Source of the DNA: Phycisphaerae bacterium
GTDB taxonomy: Bacteria; Planctomycetota; Phycisphaerae; Tepidisphaerales; Tepidisphaeraceae
Assembly (NCBI GenBank): GCA_014380825.1
Contig: JACMJD010000162.1
Location: forward strand, 1 to 12,499
DNA: 12,499 bases
Reading direction: 5' to 3'
The translations under genes and the position numbers were made by a program. The first letter of the stretch is position 1. Every line of letters begins with the position of its first letter. The notes below the pieces were generated by a model. The model saw only the letters and a list, made by a program, of their open reading frames with translations. It had not been told where the DNA came from and searched no databases. Of this stretch, positions 7,154-12,499 are shown in pieces.

Positions 7154-7275
7154 TGGGATGGGTGGGGTTGGGGGTGGGTTGAAGCGTCTCGCGTCAAAAC
7201 GATTCGACAACGTGACACGTCTCAACGTTTCACGCTTCAACCCTCCCCCCGGCCCCTCCCTTCCAGGGAGGGGAG
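7145..7275. repeat. Inverted repeat C, G/C-run arms with composite centre
   Basis: The left arm (7145-7187) and right arm (7232-7275) are imperfect reverse complements of 43-44 nt, with exact blocks at the ends: CTCCCCTCC outside and GGGTTGAAGCGT inside. Between them lie blocks ending in variants of CAACGTTTCACGC. One strand of each arm carries four or more G-runs (plus strand 7155-7178; minus strand 7241-7260), so G-quadruplexes are possible. It starts 6 bases after the ATPase stop and ends 6 bases before the permease start, filling the 143-bp gap. From memory, read-through peptides like PPPGPSLPGRGE and NVSRFN recur in many unrelated bacteria. Confidence 0.8.
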
Positions 7276-7281
7276 AAAACG

Positions 7282-8037
7282 TCAGACGCCTCTCGTCGCA
7301 TACGCCAGCGTTGCCGGGATCACGCCTTCGCTTTGCGCGGCGCTGGCGGCGACGTCTTGCTCGGTGGTCAGATCGCTCAGCACGCGGCCATCTTTCATGC
7401 GGATGATCCGCTTCGCGTGTCGCGCGACGTCGGCCTCGTGGGTCACCATCACGATCGTCTGGCCTTGCGTATGCAGGTCATCGAACAGCGCCAGAATTTC
7501 CTCGCTCGTGCGGCTGTCGAGATTGCCAGTCGGTTCGTCCGCCAGCAGGATCGCTGGACGATTGACCAGTGCCCGCGCGATCGCGACGCGTTGTTTTTGT
7601 CCGCCGGAAAGCTGGTTCGGGCGATGCTTCATTCGATCGGCCAGGCCGACGATTTCGAGCGATTCGCGGGCGCGCTTGGTTCGGGCGCGCCAGCCATCTC
7701 TGGAGTAGATCAGCGGCAGCTCGACGTTTTTCAACGCGCTCAATCGCGGCAGAAGTTCGAACGACTGGAAAACGAATCCGATCCGCTCGTTCCGCACGTG
7801 CGCGAGCTGGCTCGCATTCATCCCGGACACGCGGCGACCATCTAACTCGTATAAGCCACTCGTCGGGCGATCGAGACATCCGAGGATGTTCATCAGCGTG
7901 CTCTTGCCGCTGCCGCTGGTGCCCATGACGGCGACGTATTCATTCTGATTGATCACCAGATCCACACCATCCAGTGCGCGGATTTCCTCGACACCGACGG
8001 TGTAGTGCTTCGTGATGTTGTGGAGGCGGATAAGCAT
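7282..8037 (-). CDS. ABC transporter ATPase, MacB/LolD type
   Basis: The 251-residue nucleotide-binding subunit powers the neighbouring permease by ATP hydrolysis. Every core motif is intact: Walker A GTSGSGKST (39-47), Q-loop Gln91 in FQSF, signature LSGGQKQR (143-150), Walker B ILLADEP (163-169) with catalytic Glu168, D-loop LDS (173-175), and H-loop His200 in VTHE. The subfamily assignment rests on the pattern ERIGFVFQSF, LLPRLSALKNVELPL and DEPTGNLDS, typical of MacB, LolD and FtsE proteins. The ATG at 8037 is chosen because an upstream TTG (8058) only adds residues encoded by repeat D. No Shine-Dalgarno sequence precedes the ATG: the upstream bases are the pyrimidine-rich repeat. Translation may depend on coupling to the adaptor gene, whose stop lies 78 bases upstream. 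Confidence 0.93.
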   Translation of the reverse strand: MLIRLHNITKHYTVGVEEIRALDGVDLVINQNEYVAVMGTSGSGKSTLMNILGCLDRPTSGLYELDGRRVSGMNASQLAHVRNERIGFVFQSFELLPRLSALKNVELPLIYSRDGWRARTKRARESLEIVGLADRMKHRPNQLSGGQKQRVAIARALVNRPAILLADEPTGNLDSRTSEEILALFDDLHTQGQTIVMVTHEADVARHAKRIIRMKDGRVLSDLTTEQDVAASAAQSEGVIPATLAYATRGV

Positions 8038-8043
8038 GACAAG

Positions 8044-8119
8044 GTGACAAGGTGACAAGGTGAAGGGGTGACAGGGTGCAATTTCACCTTGTCACCGCTT
8101 CACCTTGTCACCTTGTCAC
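8044..8119. repeat. Inverted repeat D (octamer GTGACAAG) filling the adaptor-ATPase gap
   Basis: The 35-nt arms 8044-8078 and 8085-8119 match at 33 of 35 positions around a 6-nt loop, the strongest long hairpin in the window. The arms are tandem octamers GTGACAAG and variants; another unit extends from 8036. The adaptor gene's TGA stop (8118-8116) is the TGA of a repeat unit, and the ATPase ATG begins 6 bases from the other end, so the repeat occupies the whole junction. There is no T-run after the hairpin on the transcribed strand and the downstream genes belong to the same system, so it is unlikely to be a full terminator. Confidence 0.92.
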
Positions 8120-9456
8120 GTTTTACTCGGTTGCGTCGTCACCGTTTTTTCGTCTTTCACTTGCGTGTCGTTCGCCAATCCTTCGAGCACTTTGTACGGA
8201 CCGACGATCACCTGATCGCCTTCCTTCAATCCCGATTCGATCAGCGTGTGCGTGATATCGCTCGGGCCGACTTTCACGGGCGTGACGACGGCTTTGCCGT
8301 TGAGCATTCGATAGACGACGGTGACCAGCGTCTTGCTGTGATCGACTTCAGGCTTGTCGCGAAGATCTTGCGGCAGATCATCCACCGGCCGACCGAGCAC
8401 GGCCTGGCTGGGGATGGTCAGCACTTTCTCGTGCCGCGCGGTTTCGATATCGACGTCCGCCGTCAGACCGCTGAAGATCCGCCGGCCATCAGTCTTGAGC
8501 AGGATTTCGGTCTTGTAGTATTTCGATCCGTCTTTCTCTTCGGTCTGCGAGAGCGCGACCGTGTCGACGGTGCCGTCGAAGATTTCATCCGCGTACGCCT
8601 GCGCGCGAACTTTCGATTTCTGGCCCACCTTCACGTGCGCCACGTTGCCTTCATCGATCCGCGCGTTCACCAGCATCGTGTTGAGGTCGGCCACCTCCAT
8701 GATGACCGTGCCCGGGTTGTTCATCGTGCCGATGACGACCAGCTCGCCCACCTGCGAATTGATGCGTGTGATCACGCCGTCGATCGGGCTGGTGATCGTG
8801 GTGTAGCTGAGCGAATCGCGCGCCTGCGCGATGTCGGCATCGGCCGCCTCGAGCTGGTGGCGGATGACGATCAGATTGGATCGTTCCGCTTCGATCGTTC
8901 GCTTCGAAGAACCGAGCTGCGCCGTGAGCTGATCGAATTTCGCCTTGGCCGAGTCGTATTGCGATTGGCTGACGTCTTTCGTCGCGAGCAGATCATGCTG
9001 TCGCCTTAGATCGCGTTCCGCGTCGGCGAGCATCACTTGCGACGCTTCAAGCGTCGATTCCTGCGCGCTGATGCGCGATCCGGCGACCGTCAACTGCGCC
9101 GACTGCGCAGCGTACCGCGCTTCAGCGGCGCGAAGCTGCGCTTCCAGATCTTTCGAATCGAGCCGGATGAGAATCGACGGCTGACTGGTCGGGCTGCCCT
9201 TGCTGACGGTGTCGCCTTCCTTGAACGGAATCTCCACCACGCGTGCGGCGACCTTCGCGCTGATCGAGACTTTCGTTTTGGGTTGGACTTGCCCCGGCGC
9301 GGTGACGGTTTCAACCAGATCGCGAACCAGGGCCGGCTCGATGCGCACGACGGTGCCTTCGTTGGTCGCCATCTGCCCGCGCATTTTGAAGGCGATACCA
9401 ACGACGACGGCGATGAGGACAACCGCGCCAACGATGATCGCAATGATGGTTTTCAC
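8116..9456 (-). CDS. HlyD/MacA-family periplasmic adaptor
   Basis: This membrane-fusion subunit links the inner-membrane ABC transporter to the TolC-like channel. It has 446 residues. An N-terminal membrane anchor (about 3-23) is followed by the first half of the lipoyl-like domain (about 55-90, with FKEGDTVSKG). A long alpha-helical hairpin (about 100-215) carries the usual Ala/Gln/Leu coiled-coil pattern. The second lipoyl half starts at TSPIDGVITRINSQVGE (222-238), followed by a beta-barrel (about 260-345) and a membrane-proximal C-terminal domain (to about 425), ending in a Lys/Thr-rich tail. The start is GTG 9456; there is no in-frame ATG nearby and no strong Shine-Dalgarno sequence. It is the first gene of the efflux operon. 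The 211 bases upstream to 9667 contain no gene and no convincing promoter, though the operon promoter should lie there. Confidence 0.92.
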   Translation of the reverse strand: MKTIIAIIVGAVVLIAVVVGIAFKMRGQMATNEGTVVRIEPALVRDLVETVTAPGQVQPKTKVSISAKVAARVVEIPFKEGDTVSKGSPTSQPSILIRLDSKDLEAQLRAAEARYAAQSAQLTVAGSRISAQESTLEASQVMLADAERDLRRQHDLLATKDVSQSQYDSAKAKFDQLTAQLGSSKRTIEAERSNLIVIRHQLEAADADIAQARDSLSYTTITSPIDGVITRINSQVGELVVIGTMNNPGTVIMEVADLNTMLVNARIDEGNVAHVKVGQKSKVRAQAYADEIFDGTVDTVALSQTEEKDGSKYYKTEILLKTDGRRIFSGLTADVDIETARHEKVLTIPSQAVLGRPVDDLPQDLRDKPEVDHSKTLVTVVYRMLNGKAVVTPVKVGPSDITHTLIESGLKEGDQVIVGPYKVLEGLANDTQVKDEKTVTTQPSKT

Positions 9457-9667
9457 GCAGCGTGCTCAATTCTGCCAGTCGCGGGTCGCGGGGAACTGCC
9501 CGGCGGTTCAAGCATTCCAGTATCGTCGATGCGACCGCCGCTGGAAAGTTCCTGAGTGTACGCAACTTATCGGCGCCCAACGCACTGTTACCGCAAGACT
9601 TGCCGATGGTCGGTATTCGGGTGCGGCTCGCGATTATTTCGTGCGATGAACGTCGAGTCGCGGCATT

Positions 9668-9745
9668 GTCATCCAGAGCGGTACTCCGCGAAGGATCTAG
9701 CCTGAGATGTGAAGCCAGATCCTTCGCGAGTACGCTCTGGATGAC
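9668..9745. repeat. Inverted repeat E (CATCCAGAGCG...AAGGATCT type)
   Basis: The left arm 9668-9698 (31 nt) and right arm 9717-9745 (29 nt) are reverse complements apart from two single-base insertions, around an 18-nt centre. The arm runs GTCATCCAGAGCG to GCGAAGGATCT. The repeat ends 7 bases after the glycosyltransferase stop codon and lacks a T-run. It strongly resembles a very widespread bacterial hairpin repeat that I know from memory (GTCATCCTGAGCG followed by GAAGGATCT; read-through peptides like RSFASLRMT; here RSFASTLWMT), found in several phyla. I know no formal name. Confidence 0.88.
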
Positions 9746-9752
9746 TAGCTTT

Positions 9753-11024
9753 CTAGATTGCGCCCACCGAGTTCTGCGAACGCTCCCGCGATAGCGATTC
9801 CGCTAAATCGCACGTCATCTCGATTCCATCGACACCCGCGAAGCGCTGCCTGGCTTCCCGACACGCCGACGCGACGGCCGGGTCGGTCAGCAGGCGATTG
9901 AGCTTTCGCGCCACAGAACCCGCGCGGAACCAGCGGATCTCGTCACCGACGCCGAGCTGCTTGACGCGGAAGACATTGTCGAATTGATCGTGACTCATCG
10001 GTGTGATCAGTTGCGGCACGCCCGCGGCCAAGGCTTGAGATGTCGTCCCGATGCCGCCGTGATGCACCAGCGCGACGACGCGTGGGAGCAAATCGCTGAA
10101 CGGCGCGTAGTCGGCGTGAATCACGTTTGCGGGAAGCGACGCCGGAATCTGTTCGCGGAATCGCGTGAGCAGGATGCCGCGACGGTTGAGTTTTTGACAG
10201 GCGCGGACCGCGGCGTCGAAGAATTGGTGCCCGTGAACCATCGCAGAGCCCGGCGTGAACGCGATGGGTTTGTCACCCGCGGCGAGAAACGCCTGCACCT
10301 CGCGCGACAACGGCTCGTGCCCGCGCTCATCGTAAAGCGGAAACCCCGTTAGCTTCACCTGGCGCGGCCAATCCGCTTGCGGTTTGGCAAACCAGTCTGG
10401 GAACAGCCCGACGATCATCTGCGGCGAATTCCACCACTCCCACAACACGCGCGACACCGGTGGCAAACCAAGCGTCGCGCGGAAGGCGTTGAGCGGCGGC
10501 GCGACCAGCGGATCGATGATGAATCGATCGCCCCCTTCCCAGAGTTTCTCTTTGATCGATAACGGCAACCACCCCGGCATGAACAACCCGGGCAATTTCG
10601 GTGGCGAGATCGAGCTGCGGAAGATGGCCGGCGCGAGGTGGACTGTCATCATCGGCACGCCGAATTTGTCCTGCGCGATGCGTGCGGCGAGCGCGAGACT
10701 TGATCCGATGAGGATCGTGTCCGGGTTTGCCTGGATGTGCGCGGCGATCGGTTCGTACACCTTCGGCAGCGTTTCGCACACGCTGCCGAACACGACCTTG
10801 AAGCCTTTTCGTTTGCTCCACAGGTCTTTGTTTTTCGTCATCTTCAGGTAGTCTTCGCTCGATCCGAACCCGACGAAGTCGATCAATTCGCGCTGTGCCA
10901 GCGATTCGAAGTGCCCGTTGGTCATAAACGTAACATCGTGCCCGCGCCGCTTGAGGGCTGCGGCGATTCCGATGAACGGATGGACGTCGCCGTGCGAACC
11001 GATTGTGACGATTAAAAAATTCAA
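9753..11024 (-). CDS. GT1-family glycosyltransferase (UGT/MGT-like)
   Basis: The 423-residue enzyme has a GT-B fold and should move a sugar from a nucleotide donor to a hydroxyl of a small lipophilic acceptor, acting in the cytoplasm or at the membrane face. The N-terminus carries GSHGDVHPFIGIA (9-21), equivalent to the GxxGDxxP acceptor-domain motif of GtfA/GtfB and sterol-glucosyltransferase relatives; Asp13 matches the residue proposed as base there. The donor-binding motif is VHHGGIGTTSQAL (320-332), followed by AAGVPQLITPMSHDQFDN (333-350), the usual His/Gly-rich loop and Asp-Gln pair. Length is typical. The start is TTG 11024, with GAGAGGAA (complement of 11031-11038) in good position; no ATG fits. 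No clustered aglycone pathway is present, so the acceptor is unknown. Repeat F lies upstream and repeat E downstream. Confidence 0.9.
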   Translation of the reverse strand: MNFLIVTIGSHGDVHPFIGIAAALKRRGHDVTFMTNGHFESLAQRELIDFVGFGSSEDYLKMTKNKDLWSKRKGFKVVFGSVCETLPKVYEPIAAHIQANPDTILIGSSLALAARIAQDKFGVPMMTVHLAPAIFRSSISPPKLPGLFMPGWLPLSIKEKLWEGGDRFIIDPLVAPPLNAFRATLGLPPVSRVLWEWWNSPQMIVGLFPDWFAKPQADWPRQVKLTGFPLYDERGHEPLSREVQAFLAAGDKPIAFTPGSAMVHGHQFFDAAVRACQKLNRRGILLTRFREQIPASLPANVIHADYAPFSDLLPRVVALVHHGGIGTTSQALAAGVPQLITPMSHDQFDNVFRVKQLGVGDEIRWFRAGSVARKLNRLLTDPAVASACREARQRFAGVDGIEMTCDLAESLSRERSQNSVGAI

Positions 11025-11100
11025 CGTGCTTTCCTCTCCCGATAACTCGGAATGATAGGAAAGACGCAGTTTGTTTACGAATGGGGTCAGTGATGACGCA

Positions 11101-11144
11101 ATTACGTGATTACGTGACGGTTCTTGCTCACGTAATCACGTAAT
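11101..11144. repeat. Inverted repeat F (octamer ATTACGTG)
   Basis: The perfect 17-nt arms 11101-11117 and 11128-11144 flank a 10-nt loop. Each arm is two copies of the octamer ATTACGTG plus one base, so the repeat is a tandem and an inverted repeat at once. It begins 13 bases after the stop codon of the small secreted protein gene and lies about 77 bases before the glycosyltransferase start. It is AT-rich with no T-run, so it is a poor terminator; its symmetric half-sites (CACGTAAT) could also bind a dimeric regulator. Confidence 0.85.
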
Positions 11145-11157
11145 CATTCATCTACAC

Positions 11158-11802
11158 TTACCGTGTTAACCGCGCGAACAGACCGACGACCGGGTTCGAA
11201 TATACGGGCGCCTCACCCACCTGAACGCGCTCGGTTCGATATTCCCAGTGACCTTCGCGCACGAGCTCTTGTCGGTCGACATTTTGCCAGTGGCCTTCGC
11301 ATACCAGCACCTGTCGCTCGACGTCGCGCCAGTGGCCGCGCTCGACCAGCACGCGCTCCTGCCGGATCACCTTGCGGCCATGCTCGCGATACACGACATC
11401 GCGCACGGTCCAGCGATCCGGCTCCCAAACGCGATCGCATTCTGTGCGATACACGGCCTCGACCCACACGCGATCGCACACGGTGCGATAGACGGGTTCC
11501 ACCCAAACTCGGCTCGTCCGCTCTTCATACAACGGCTCGTAGCGTGGCCGGCCGAGGTTGATGTCGATGCGCACATCAGTCTTGTTGCGATTGCCTCCGT
11601 CATCGTCGCGGCGCCGATCATCGTAGCGATGGTCGTCACGATATCGGTCGTCGCGATCGCTTGTTCGAGAGCGATCTTGCGCGCGGGCGTCGTGAAATCG
11701 CCCACCTTCCGCTGCAGAAGCGATCGCCGGCAACGCGAAGGTTCCGGCCAACGTCGTTGCGCTCAGTAAAGCCGTTCGGACAAATTTATTCAGCCGCATC
11801 AT
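11158..11802 (-). CDS. Secreted tandem-repeat protein of unknown function
   Basis: The frame is open upstream to 12039, but the real start is ATG 11802 (or the adjacent ATG 11799). GGAG lies 6 nt upstream of it, and the product then begins with a clean signal peptide (cleavage near AIASA, 30); the longer frame would translate repeat G and overlap the next gene. The mature protein of about 184 residues has three parts: an Arg/Asp-rich low-complexity stretch (about 38-74); two adjacent 13-residue copies of RVWVExVYRTxCD (98-110, 111-123) plus a degenerate third beginning RVWEPDRW (124-131); and three copies of a 14-residue unit with GHW at 156-158, 170-172 and 184-186. The alternating aromatic/charged pattern suggests stacked beta-strands. 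The cysteines at 109, 122 and 168 could form disulfides. I recognise no named family or activity; an envelope or structural role is only a guess. Confidence 0.82.
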   Translation of the reverse strand: MMRLNKFVRTALLSATTLAGTFALPAIASAAEGGRFHDARAQDRSRTSDRDDRYRDDHRYDDRRRDDDGGNRNKTDVRIDINLGRPRYEPLYEERTSRVWVEPVYRTVCDRVWVEAVYRTECDRVWEPDRWTVRDVVYREHGRKVIRQERVLVERGHWRDVERQVLVCEGHWQNVDRQELVREGHWEYRTERVQVGEAPVYSNPVVGLFARLTR

Positions 11803-11900
11803 GTGTGTCTCCAGTTGAGTCGCGAGATTAGACAGTGATGCGCGAGAAAAGTTAGCGATCGCAAACTGTAATGGGAAAGTCCGATAATTGCTTTGGTTTG

Positions 11901-11984
11901 CCGCTTGCGGCGTCGCAGATGCAGACGCGCCGTATTTAAGCAACTGGAATTTGCGAATCGCTGCATCTGCGACGCCGCAAGCGG
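11901..11984. repeat. Inverted repeat G, perfect 24-nt arms
   Basis: The arms 11901-11924 and 11961-11984 are exact 24-nt reverse complements (outer end CCGCTTGCGGCG) around a 36-nt centre. There is no clear short tandem unit, unlike repeats A, B, D and F. It starts 12 bases after the stop codon of the PTPS-like gene. No T-run follows on the minus strand. Perfect arms with a sizeable unpaired centre suggest a young insertion or active arm correction. The repeat lies about 100 bases upstream of the secreted-protein start codon, so it could also affect that gene's leader. Confidence 0.88.
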
Positions 11985-11996
11985 TAGGCAGGCTCG

Positions 11997-12499
11997 TCAC
12001 GCTTCCGTGTACTCGCACCACGTCTTCGGTGTCTCCCACACCGTCACGCCATGCAGCATTGCGCGATCCTTGGTCAGCACCGGTTTGAGCAACCGGTAGA
12101 TCACCATCGCGATGTTCTCCACCGTCGGGTTCAGCTCGCGGAATTCAGCGATTTCCAGATTGAGATTCTTGTGATCGAATCGCTTAATGATCGTGTCATC
12201 CACCACGCGCTCGAACTTCGGCACATCCATCACGATCCCGTTGTCATCTGGCTCACCTTTGAGCGTCACCTGAACTTCATAGTTGTGCCCATGCCCGTGC
12301 GGGTTGTTGCACTTCCCGAAGGCGATGCGGTTCTGCTCTTCGGTGAACTTCGGATTGTGCAGCCGGTGCGATGCGGAGAATTCAAATTTCTGACTCAGAA
12401 GGACCATCGGATACTCCCGTTGGAAACAGGCGATCGACATCTGCGGGCTCAGGCGAAGCGTGACCGCTTCCATCGCGACCGTCGTGAATTCCAGCTTCA
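11997..12499 (-). CDS. 6-pyruvoyl-tetrahydropterin synthase (PTPS/QueD family), 5' end uncertain
   Basis: The protein should act on 7,8-dihydroneopterin triphosphate, making a tetrahydropterin (PTPS) or the 6-carboxy product used for queuosine (QueD). Numbered from ATG 12407 (136 residues), the zinc ligands are His14 (SASHRL), His39 and His41 (HGHGHNY), with catalytic Cys33 (FGKCNNP) and the Asp78-His79 pair (FDHKNLN). These motifs closely match animal PTPS. GGGAG (complement of 12414-12418) lies 6 nt before ATG 12407, and the core fold starts right there. However, the frame stays open to the window edge with strongly coding third positions and further ATGs at 12440 and 12473. The gene may therefore encode a longer, perhaps two-domain, protein cut by the edge. 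I list the whole open frame; the certain part is 11997-12407. Repeat G follows the stop. Confidence 0.85.
   Translation of the reverse strand, partial: KLEFTTVAMEAVTLRLSPQMSIACFQREYPMVLLSQKFEFSASHRLHNPKFTEEQNRIAFGKCNNPHGHGHNYEVQVTLKGEPDDNGIVMDVPKFERVVDDTIIKRFDHKNLNLEIAEFRELNPTVENIAMVIYRLLKPVLTKDRAMLHGVTVWETPKTWCEYTEA

Noticed and set aside
8038..8058. TTG-initiated N-terminal extension of the ABC ATPase
   Set aside because: The extra residues come only from the octamer repeat, and the ATG at 8037 matches the usual start of the family.
8044..8119. Repeat D as the terminator of a single-gene adaptor transcript
   Set aside because: No T-run follows the hairpin, and the ATPase, permease and TolC-like genes complete the same efflux machine downstream with no other promoter visible.
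9311..9580. Minus-strand 89-codon frame overlapping the adaptor start
   Set aside because: It lies mostly within the adaptor N-terminal region in another frame, with no ribosome site or recognisable domain.
11803..12039. N-terminal extension of the secreted repeat protein
   Set aside because: It would translate repeat G and overlap the end of the PTPS-like gene, while a signal peptide with a GGAG site begins at 11802.
1..12499. tRNA, rRNA or an insertion sequence with transposase
   Set aside because: No cloverleaf ending in CCA, rRNA-like segment or transposase frame was found on either strand by eye; a covariance-model search would be decisive.

Overview
The window reads like a high-GC planctomycete, probably of the Phycisphaerae. 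The evidence is a PEP-CTERM-sorted secreted protein, a secreted multihaem cytochrome c, Phycisphaerae-style secreted proteins of unknown function, and frequent GTG/TTG starts. This placement is an inference from gene content; no rRNA or other phylogenetic marker is present. Every supported gene lies on the minus strand, so transcription runs from right to left.

Layout from right to left: a 6-pyruvoyl-tetrahydropterin synthase (PTPS/QueD family) gene that probably runs off the right edge; a small secreted repeat protein; a GT1-type glycosyltransferase with a TTG start; a four-gene operon for a complete tripartite efflux system, in the order HlyD/MacA-type adaptor, MacB/LolD-type ATPase, MacB-type permease and TolC-type outer-membrane lipoprotein; a secreted cytochrome with one CX4CH and three CXXCH motifs; a secreted protein of unknown function; a PEP-CTERM SGNH-hydrolase-like protein; and the start of a small membrane protein cut by the left edge.

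The striking feature is between the genes. Seven of the nine complete or nearly complete genes are followed, 0-13 bases after the stop codon, by a long inverted repeat with arms of about 17-44 nt. The seven repeats are unrelated in sequence, and several are built from tandem 7-9-mers. All three internal junctions of the efflux operon, and its 3' end, hold one. At the internal junctions the repeats are tied into the gene signals: one supplies the adaptor gene's stop codon, one supplies the permease gene's Shine-Dalgarno sequence and a perfectly complementary 9-nt blocker, and one encodes the start region and the hydrophobic core of the TolC lipoprotein signal peptide. Two further genes end in ordinary terminator hairpins. 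A second genome-scale signal is the palindrome GCGATCGC (the cyanobacterial HIP1 octamer), found nine times and far above chance.

Functionally, the four-gene operon should form one export machine: the ATPase and permease in the inner membrane, the adaptor spanning the periplasm, and the TolC-like channel. Its substrate cannot be told from sequence. The other genes look independently transcribed.
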